Positions 58,368-64,000 of a DNA stretch of 64,000 nt are shown here, in pieces. The stretch covers positions 62,001-126,000 of the forward strand of contig CAJMLY010000002.1 of NCBI GenBank assembly GCA_905214425.1, written 5' to 3'. The DNA is from an uncultured bacterium. GTDB taxonomy: Bacteria; Actinomycetota; Coriobacteriia; Coriobacteriales; Coriobacteriaceae. The notes beneath the pieces are model-generated. The model made no database searches. It was not told the origin of the DNA and saw only the letters and a program-made list of their open reading frames with translations. The first letter of the stretch is position 1, and every line of letters starts with the position of its first letter. The position numbers and the translations under genes were made by a program.

Positions 58368-59750
58368 ATGGCTGATACCGTATCTAAGCATATTGACATG
58401 ACCACCGGATCGCTGTGGCGCAATATTCCCCTGTTCGCCTTCCCCGTGGCCGCCACGAGCATCTTGGAGCAGCTGTCGAACCTCATCGCCACGGTCATTA
58501 TCGGTAACTTCTCGGGCGACCAGGGAACCCTCGCCATGGCGGCGGTCGGCTCCAATGTTCCGCTTACCAGTCTTATGCTCAATCTGTTTATTGGCATGTC
58601 GCTTGGCTCCAACGTGGTCATTGCCAACGCTATCGGCCGCAACGATCAGAACATGGTCAAACGCGCCGTCCATACCTCGATTTTAATGGCGCTCGTGGGC
58701 TTTGTCGTCATCGCTCTGGGCGAGATCTTTGCCGAGCCTATGCTCGCTGCACTCAACGTGCCTGCCGAGACCATGCCGCTCGCTTCGCTCTACCTGCGCG
58801 TCTTTTTGCTCAGCATGCCCTCAATCTTGCTCTACAACTTTGAGGCCGCGATCTTCCGCTCCGTCGGCATCACCCGCATGCCGCTGCAGGCGCTTGCCGT
58901 GTCCACCGTCCTCAACATTGGCCTGGACCTCATCTTTGTCCCCGTACTCCACTGGGGCGTCGTGGGCGTCGCCATCGCCACCGCCATCGCCTACACCGTC
59001 AGCGCCGCCACGCTCTTTATCCGCCTGCTCAAGACCGACTCCGTCGTCCGCGTCACCCCACGCGACCTGGCTATCGACCCCGTCGCCCTCAAGCGCATCG
59101 TCAAGATCGGCCTGCCTGCCGGCATCCAAAGCGCCGTCTTTGCCGTCGCCAACATCATCATCCAGTCTGCCATCAACAGCCTGGGCACCGAGGTCATGGC
59201 GGCCTCGAGCGCCGCCATGAGCCTGGAGTATGTGTGCTACAACCTGCTCAACAGCTTTAGCCAGGCTTGCACCACCTTTGTGGGACAAAACCACGGCGCT
59301 CGTCAGATCGACCGCTGCACCAAAACGCTCAAGGTCTGCCTGGTCGAAGGCGGTATCGTTGCCCTCACCACGATTATCGTTATTGTCGGCCTCGGGCGCG
59401 AAATCCTATCGCTGTTCAACAGCGATCCCAACATCGTCTCGATCGGCTATATCCGCGTGTGCTCGATTTTCCCGGCGTACGCCTTTAGCATGTTCTACGA
59501 AAACATGTCCGGCTACCTGCGCGGCTTTGGTATCTCGCTCATGCCCGCCCTCATCACCATGATCTGTGTCTGCGGCATCCGCTTCTATTGGGTGTTCTGC
59601 GTGTTCCCGCACTTCCGCACCTTTGCGAACATCATGATGGTCTACCCCATCAGCCTGGGCACCACGGCGTTCTTTATGGTCGTGGCGGTATTACTCTGCC
59701 ACCCGGCACGCACCTATCGCGCCGCCCAAGCCAAAGCGACAGCCCGCTAA
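58368..59750 (+). CDS. MATE family efflux transporter
   Basis: The 460-residue protein has 12 hydrophobic helices in two six-helix repeats, with LWRNIPLFAFPVAATSILEQ at the start, TFVGQNHGARQIDR in the middle loop, and the conserved pro-rich helix features of NorM/DinF-like pumps. It exports drugs or metabolites by sodium or proton exchange. Single-gene unit, no close terminator seen downstream before the convergent LysR gene. Confidence 0.92.
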   Translation: MADTVSKHIDMTTGSLWRNIPLFAFPVAATSILEQLSNLIATVIIGNFSGDQGTLAMAAVGSNVPLTSLMLNLFIGMSLGSNVVIANAIGRNDQNMVKRAVHTSILMALVGFVVIALGEIFAEPMLAALNVPAETMPLASLYLRVFLLSMPSILLYNFEAAIFRSVGITRMPLQALAVSTVLNIGLDLIFVPVLHWGVVGVAIATAIAYTVSAATLFIRLLKTDSVVRVTPRDLAIDPVALKRIVKIGLPAGIQSAVFAVANIIIQSAINSLGTEVMAASSAAMSLEYVCYNLLNSFSQACTTFVGQNHGARQIDRCTKTLKVCLVEGGIVALTTIIVIVGLGREILSLFNSDPNIVSIGYIRVCSIFPAYAFSMFYENMSGYLRGFGISLMPALITMICVCGIRFYWVFCVFPHFRTFANIMMVYPISLGTTAFFMVVAVLLCHPARTYRAAQAKATAR

Positions 59751-59777
59751 ACACCGCACTCAACGCCACGCCAGTCA

Positions 59778-60644
59778 TTAATTGACAATATGCGAGCTCA
59801 TATAGTCGATAAAGCGCCTCGTGGCGATGGGCATGGTGTCCCAGCTGCGCCAGGCTGCCACTACGTCGCGCGAGGGGGCGTGCACGATGGGACGTACGCG
59901 AATATCGGCCCGCATGCCCTCGACGGTACGGCGATACAGCATGCTCACGCCTAGGCCCTCCTCCACCATCGCCATGATGGTGTAATCGTCGGTGACCTCG
60001 CTCGTCACGTGCGGCGACAGCCCATGCGCCGCGAATGCATCGAGTACCAGGCTCTGTTCGCCTTCATCCAGCAGCACAAACGGCTCGGACGCTAGGTCGG
60101 CGAGTGTCACCTTTTCCTTTGCCGTCAGCGGATGCGCCGCCGGCAACAATGCCACCAACTCGTCGTGATAGACCACACGCTTCTCGAGCCCAGCGGTAAA
60201 TCCGCGTGCCGTAAAGCAAAAGTCAACCACGCCATCGTGCACCCACTGGGCGTTGCGCGTGTAATCGCCCTGCTTGAGGGTAAAGTGTACGCCCGGGTGC
60301 AGGGCCCCAAAGTCGCGGATCACGCGCGGCAACACGGTTCGACTCACGTTGGTAAACGTCGCAATACGAATATCAGTCGAGGAAAGTCCCAGCAGCTCCT
60401 GGCGCTTGCCCTCGAGCTCGGCCTCGGCGGTCACGATCTGGCGCAGGTACGGCAGATACTGCTTGCCGTCGCGCGTAAGCGAAACGCCCTGCTTGCCGCG
60501 CTCGATAAGCGTGGTGCCTAACTCGCGCTCGAGCGCCTTGACGGCCTGGCTCACCGCACTTTGCGTATAGCCCAGCTCATCGGCCGCGCCCTTAAGACTG
60601 CCGCGATCGACCACCATACAAACAATCTGATACCGTGATGCCAT
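59778..60644 (-). CDS. LysR-family transcriptional regulator
   Basis: The 288-residue protein starts MASRYQIVCMVVDRGSLKGA with a LysR winged helix (ADELGYTQSAVSQAVKALER) and an effector domain. GGAGG precedes the ATG by four bases. It is divergent from the EamA gene at 60803 and is a paralogue of the LysR at 19636; both contain a DDYxIMAMVExGLGVS segment. It probably regulates the EamA transporter. Confidence 0.9.
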   Translation of the reverse strand: MASRYQIVCMVVDRGSLKGAADELGYTQSAVSQAVKALERELGTTLIERGKQGVSLTRDGKQYLPYLRQIVTAEAELEGKRQELLGLSSTDIRIATFTNVSRTVLPRVIRDFGALHPGVHFTLKQGDYTRNAQWVHDGVVDFCFTARGFTAGLEKRVVYHDELVALLPAAHPLTAKEKVTLADLASEPFVLLDEGEQSLVLDAFAAHGLSPHVTSEVTDDYTIMAMVEEGLGVSMLYRRTVEGMRADIRVRPIVHAPSRDVVAAWRSWDTMPIATRRFIDYMSSHIVN

Positions 60645-60802
60645 TGTGCCTCCCCGTCAATGCAGACGTAAAACGTTTTGCCAGGGCTTTTTCTGCCAAC
60701 ATTAGCATTTCTTAATCATACTGAAGATACATTCGCTTTACTACATCCACATCTGGGAGCAGAATCCCTTTTACGAAACCGTTCTGTAACAAAAGGAGCC
60801 CC

Positions 60803-61705
60803 ATGGATCGCAAAAAAGCAATCGCGCTCTCATTTTCCGTTCCCGTCGCATGGGGCTTTTCGTATCCCCTCATGAAGATCGGCATGGACAGCATGAACGC
60901 CACGAGCATCGTTGCGCTGCGCTGCATCATCGCCTTTGCGGCCTGCCTGCTGCTCTTCCACAAGCGCGCTTTCCGCATCAACCGCGACCTTATGGTCCGC
61001 GCCGCCATCATCGGCGCCATCATGGCAACCGAGCTCACCTGCATGTGCCTGGGCTCCAGCCTCACCTCTGCCTCCACTGCCGGCTTTTTGCAGAGCCTGA
61101 CGGTCGTGATCGTGCCGTTTGCCAACGCCGCCCTGCTGTGTCGCGCCCCCGAGCGCAAAGTGCTCGTCGGCACCGCCATCGTCACCTGCGGCATGTTGCT
61201 GCTCTCGGGCGCCGACTTCACCAGCCTGAACCCGGGCGCGCTCATCATGCTGCTCTCCGCCTTTATCTATGCCAGCCACATTATCGTGGCCAAGCGCTTT
61301 GTCGATGAAGTCGATCCGCTTGCTCTGGGCGTTTGGCAGCTGGGCTTTGGCGGCCTGTTCTCGGGCATTGCCGCATGCGCCTTTGGCGGCTTCATGCTTC
61401 CCAGTACGCCCAGCGAGATCGTGGTCGTCGTCGCGCTCGCACTCATCTGCTCTGCCTATGGCTTTATCACCCAGACGCTCGTGCAGCCCCACGTGCCCGC
61501 CGAGACCACCGGCTTCGCCTTCTCGCTCGAGCCGGTCTGCTCCGCCGTCTTCTCGTTCTTCCTGGTCGGCGAGGTCCTGAGCCCCATCGCCTTCTTTGGC
61601 GCCGCCCTCATCCTCACCGGCGTCATGGTAGCAACCGTCGAGCTTCCGCGCCTCCGCGCACATGGACAGGCTCGCATGGCAGGAGCGCCCGAGCACGTCT
61701 CGTAG
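60803..61705 (+). CDS. EamA/DMT family transporter
   Basis: The 300-residue protein has ten helices in two EamA repeats (FSVPVAWGFSYPLMKIGMDS, LRCIIAFAACLLLF, FAFSLEPVCSAVFSFFLVGE). It likely exports a metabolite. AAGGAG precedes the ATG. It is divergent from a LysR gene, repeating the arrangement at 19.6-21.5 kb. The substrate is unknown. Confidence 0.9.
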   Translation: MDRKKAIALSFSVPVAWGFSYPLMKIGMDSMNATSIVALRCIIAFAACLLLFHKRAFRINRDLMVRAAIIGAIMATELTCMCLGSSLTSASTAGFLQSLTVVIVPFANAALLCRAPERKVLVGTAIVTCGMLLLSGADFTSLNPGALIMLLSAFIYASHIIVAKRFVDEVDPLALGVWQLGFGGLFSGIAACAFGGFMLPSTPSEIVVVVALALICSAYGFITQTLVQPHVPAETTGFAFSLEPVCSAVFSFFLVGEVLSPIAFFGAALILTGVMVATVELPRLRAHGQARMAGAPEHVS

Positions 61706-61731
61706 ACCCCACTCTTCACACAGCCGCGGCA

Positions 61732-61754
61732 TAAAGGCAACCGGTGCGCCTTTA
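61732..61754. terminator. Short hairpin between EamA and ung
   Basis: TAAAGGC and GCCTTTA pair around a 9-base loop. The right arm overlaps a TACAAT box, which may be the -10 element of the ung promoter. Confidence 0.45.
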
Positions 61755-61793
61755 CAATAGATGCCAACAGAGCATCTGCCGTAAAGGAGCCCC

Positions 61794-62519
61794 ATGGACA
61801 CCGCAACTCGCGACCGCAACATAGCAACTTGGTTGGGCGATGCGCCGCAGCCGGTACGTGACACTACGAACCAGCTGCTCGAGCGCATCGCCCTTTTGCG
61901 TGCCGAGCAGACAATCTACCCGGCACAAGACGACATCCTCAATGCCCTCGCCTACACGCCGGCCGACCAGGTCAAGGTTGTCATCTTGGGTCAGGACCCC
62001 TATCACGGACCCAACCAGGCCATGGGGCTGTCGTTCTCGGTCCCCGCAACGCAAACCAAGTTGCCGCCGAGTCTGCGCAACATCTATAAGGAACTCAAAG
62101 CCGATCTGGGTTGCCCCATTCCCGCCACGGGAGACCTAACACCATGGGCACAGCAGGGCGTCCTGCTCCTCAACACTACGCTCACCGTGCGCGAGCATGC
62201 CGCCAACTCGCACGCCAAACTAGGCTGGAGCACCCTGACCGACTACGTTATCGAACGCTGCTGTCAGCTGCCCCAACCGGTCGTCTTTTTGGCATGGGGC
62301 CGCTTTGCCCAACAGATGGTCGAAGGCAAGCTCGCCGCGACCGGCGCGGGCAAGGCAACCGGCAAGTTCTGCCTGGCGTCCACGCACCCCTCGCCGCTTT
62401 CGGCCAACCGTGCCACGGCAGAACTCCCCGCTTTTATGGGGTCGCGCCCCTTCTCGGCAGCCAATCGGCTACTCGAACAGCACGGCTCGACCCCCGTCAA
62501 CTGGATTTGCCTCGGCTAA
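61794..62519 (+). CDS. ung: Uracil-DNA glycosylase
   Basis: The 241-residue enzyme removes uracil from DNA at the start of base excision repair. The catalytic motif GQDPYHGPNQAMGLSFSV, the LLLNTTLTVREH segment and the HPSPLSANR loop (catalytic His) are present. AAAGGAG precedes the ATG. Length is normal. It is a single gene ending at a hairpin shared with the SDR gene. Confidence 0.96.
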   Translation: MDTATRDRNIATWLGDAPQPVRDTTNQLLERIALLRAEQTIYPAQDDILNALAYTPADQVKVVILGQDPYHGPNQAMGLSFSVPATQTKLPPSLRNIYKELKADLGCPIPATGDLTPWAQQGVLLLNTTLTVREHAANSHAKLGWSTLTDYVIERCCQLPQPVVFLAWGRFAQQMVEGKLAATGAGKATGKFCLASTHPSPLSANRATAELPAFMGSRPFSAANRLLEQHGSTPVNWICLG

Positions 62520-62533
62520 AAATCGATACATCA

Positions 62534-62568
62534 AAAACGCGCCCGACGGCTTTCCATCGGACGCGTTT
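62534..62568. terminator. Bidirectional terminator
   Basis: AAACGCGCCCGA pairs with TCGGACGCGTTT (one mismatch) between convergent ung and the SDR gene. Confidence 0.85.
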
Positions 62569-62569
62569 C

Positions 62570-63250
62570 CTATTCGGGCCAAATAAATTGTGTGCGGCCG
62601 GCCTCGCCGCCATCGATCAGCAGGCTCTGCCCGGTCATAAACCGGTTGGTCACGCCCACAAAGTAGATCCACTCGGCGATCTCTTGGGCGGTGGCCCAGC
62701 GCTTAAGCGGCGTGAGCTCCATAATCTGGTTCCACAGGTGCTCGTCTTCCATCACACAACGGTTGAGCGGCGTGATAACGCCACCCGGGTCCACACTGTT
62801 GGCGATGGCCTGCGGCGCCAGGCGGTTTGCAAGGTTCTTGGTGTAGGCGATAACGCCGCCCTTGCTAGCAGCATAGGCGGGAAACTCCGATCCCGTATGC
62901 CCGCTCGCCGACCCCACATTGACCACGGATTTAATAGCCGGCGCCGGCTTGGCGGCGAGCCCCTCCCCCACAAAGGCGTAGCGCTCGGTCACGTTGATGG
63001 TTCCACACAGGTTGGCGGCGATGTCGTCGGCCGAATCCTGCGTACCGGCAACGTTGACGATTACCTGGGGTTCAAGGTCAACTGGAAACGAGTCCGGCTC
63101 GCGGACGTCAACGATCAGATGGCGGTAGCGCTCGTGTTCGATCGCCGCCGGCAGCAGATCAAAGCCCACGACCTCGTGGCCCTCGTCCAAAAAGCGCTGC
63201 ACGCACGCGGCTCCGATACCGCCCGAAGCGCCCGTGATCAAAACCCGCAT
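62570..63250 (-). CDS. Short-chain dehydrogenase/reductase
   Basis: The 226-residue SDR has the cofactor loop TGASGGIG at residues 6-13, the NVAG-type NAG motif, the catalytic Ser in NVGSASG, and YAASKGG (Tyr and Lys). C-terminal FMTGQSLLIDGGEAGR is typical of FabG-like reductases. No definitive substrate; steroid, sugar or acyl reduction are all possible. AAGGAG precedes the ATG. It starts nine bases after the VUT gene, so both form one operon. Confidence 0.9.
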   Translation of the reverse strand: MRVLITGASGGIGAACVQRFLDEGHEVVGFDLLPAAIEHERYRHLIVDVREPDSFPVDLEPQVIVNVAGTQDSADDIAANLCGTINVTERYAFVGEGLAAKPAPAIKSVVNVGSASGHTGSEFPAYAASKGGVIAYTKNLANRLAPQAIANSVDPGGVITPLNRCVMEDEHLWNQIMELTPLKRWATAQEIAEWIYFVGVTNRFMTGQSLLIDGGEAGRTQFIWPE

Positions 63251-63259
63251 ACTTGCTCC

Positions 63260-63982
63260 TTAGGCGGTTGCGTGGCGCTCGAGGTACTCGGAGCCCACAT
63301 TCTCACGCTCCCAGCCGCGCACGACCTTGTAGCCCACGGGGCTCAGGAAGACCTCGCACAGCAGCTCGGCGACGGCACCCGTCAGCGAGCACATAAGGAC
63401 CTGCACCCAGGTCCAACCAAAGAACGTGTGGCTCACCACAATGGCAAAGACCAGGTTGTCGATAAACTGGCCAACGCCCGTGGACACATAGGAACGGAAG
63501 GCGAAGCTCGCAAAGTTATTCTTTTTGAGCATACGGCCGAGCGACTGGTTGAGCGTGGAGTTAACCACGGCAGAAACGAGCATTGCCAGCGAAGAGCCCA
63601 GTACCACGTACCAGGTGCCGCCGATGGTGGCGTTAAGGGCAGTGTTGACCTCGATCATGCCGGTGTCGTAGTAGGCACCCCACATACCGGGCGTGAGCGA
63701 GCATGCCCAAAAGCACAGGCTCACGGCCAGGTTAACCAGCAGCGCGAGGATAGAGATTTTGATGGATGCCTTGGCACCAAAACGCTTGCAGATCATGTCC
63801 TGGCACAAAAACGAGACCCAGCTCACCACAAAGCCGCAATCGAGTGCCAAATACGGCAGACTGATGAGCTCTTTGTTGGCCAGCAGGTTCATCATGATGA
63901 CACTCACGAAAAACAGTGAAACCGTTGCCGCGGGAATGCTCCGCAACAGGACCTTGTAGTCCTCCATGACCTTCTTGATCAT
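63260..63982 (-). CDS. VUT family (YhhQ-like) transporter
   Basis: The 240-residue membrane protein has about six helices and the family segments MMNLLANKELISLPYLALDCG, VSWVSFLCQDMICKRFG and VGQFIDNLVFAIVVS. Members import queuosine precursors such as preQ0/preQ1. AAAGGAG lies six bases before the ATG. Its leader is almost wholly outside the window, so a preQ1 riboswitch could not be checked. It is the first gene of the operon with the SDR gene. Confidence 0.9.
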   Translation of the reverse strand: MIKKVMEDYKVLLRSIPAATVSLFFVSVIMMNLLANKELISLPYLALDCGFVVSWVSFLCQDMICKRFGAKASIKISILALLVNLAVSLCFWACSLTPGMWGAYYDTGMIEVNTALNATIGGTWYVVLGSSLAMLVSAVVNSTLNQSLGRMLKKNNFASFAFRSYVSTGVGQFIDNLVFAIVVSHTFFGWTWVQVLMCSLTGAVAELLCEVFLSPVGYKVVRGWERENVGSEYLERHATA

Positions 63983-64000
63983 TATGTACTCCTTTGGTTT

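Noticed and set aside
62111..63919. 602-codon plus-strand frame crossing ung, the SDR and VUT genes
   Set aside because: It runs through a terminator and two real genes of the other strand; the composition is that of a shadow frame.
1..64000. tRNA, rRNA, integrase or transposase genes
   Set aside because: None recognised on either strand, so the repeats flanking 50.8-57.4 kb cannot be tied to a local integrase.

Overview
The window reads as a piece of a chromosome from a gut Coriobacteriia member, most likely Collinsella or a close relative. This is inferred from the high G+C codon use, the bile salt hydrolase, the reverse rubrerythrin of an anaerobe, the salvage-type vitamin genes and the general gene complement; no marker gene such as 16S rRNA is present. 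Genes are densely packed, mostly in short operons with clear GGAGG-type ribosome binding sites, and many convergent pairs share bidirectional hairpin terminators. I found no tRNA, rRNA, CRISPR array, integrase, transposase or phage structural gene.

Layout. 0-9.8 kb: a Ski2-like helicase, a DUF2130 coiled-coil protein, a HIRAN / 59-aa acidic-basic protein / metallophosphoesterase operon, a possible 27-aa holin-like toxin, an alcohol plus aldehyde dehydrogenase operon, and a reverse rubrerythrin. 9.8-14.8 kb: a putative nuclease-like gene bracketed by two 120-bp hairpin repeats, then the vitamin B6 locus (MocR-type regulator divergent from pdxS-pdxT), then 320 bases of large palindromes. 14.8-25.5 kb: an RGG-tailed winged-helix-like protein, an MFS pump, a peptide deformylase, an XRE-aminotransferase fusion with a four-site operator-like array, a LysR/EamA pair, a Kup potassium transporter, a bile salt hydrolase and a deformylase-like protein that lacks the catalytic glutamate. 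25.7-34.3 kb: an NCS2 purine permease, an esterase, a MetE-like methyltransferase with a LysR regulator and a HAD phosphatase, a TPP-riboswitch operon for thiamine salvage (thiM, thiamine-binding protein, thiE) and a patatin. 34.6-42 kb: two tandem GGDEF/PAS proteins, one with an EAL domain, a flavodoxin-like reductase, an ArsC-like protein without its cysteine, a COG0523 GTPase and TrmL. 42-48.4 kb: a UvrA-like ABC protein coupled to an acetyltransferase, an AAA ATPase with phased repeats upstream, and a TetM-like GTPase. 48.4-64 kb: a possible structured RNA, small proteins, rsmJ, the sensor-channel locus, rlmA, a MATE pump, a second LysR/EamA pair, ung, an SDR enzyme and a VUT transporter.

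The most unusual locus is 50.8-57.4 kb. A lipoprotein solute-binding protein is followed by a 1027-residue protein that joins two extracytoplasmic Cache-like sensor modules to an MscS channel, then two paralogous four-helix membrane proteins on either side of a LysR regulator. The whole block lies between two roughly 150-bp direct repeats made of a terminator, a small palindrome and the 3' end of rlmA. The second theme is a set of short palindromes with a constant GGGAC core and variable outer arms, several of which overlap the stop codon of the adjacent gene. All functional assignments are from reading motifs by eye; no database search was run.
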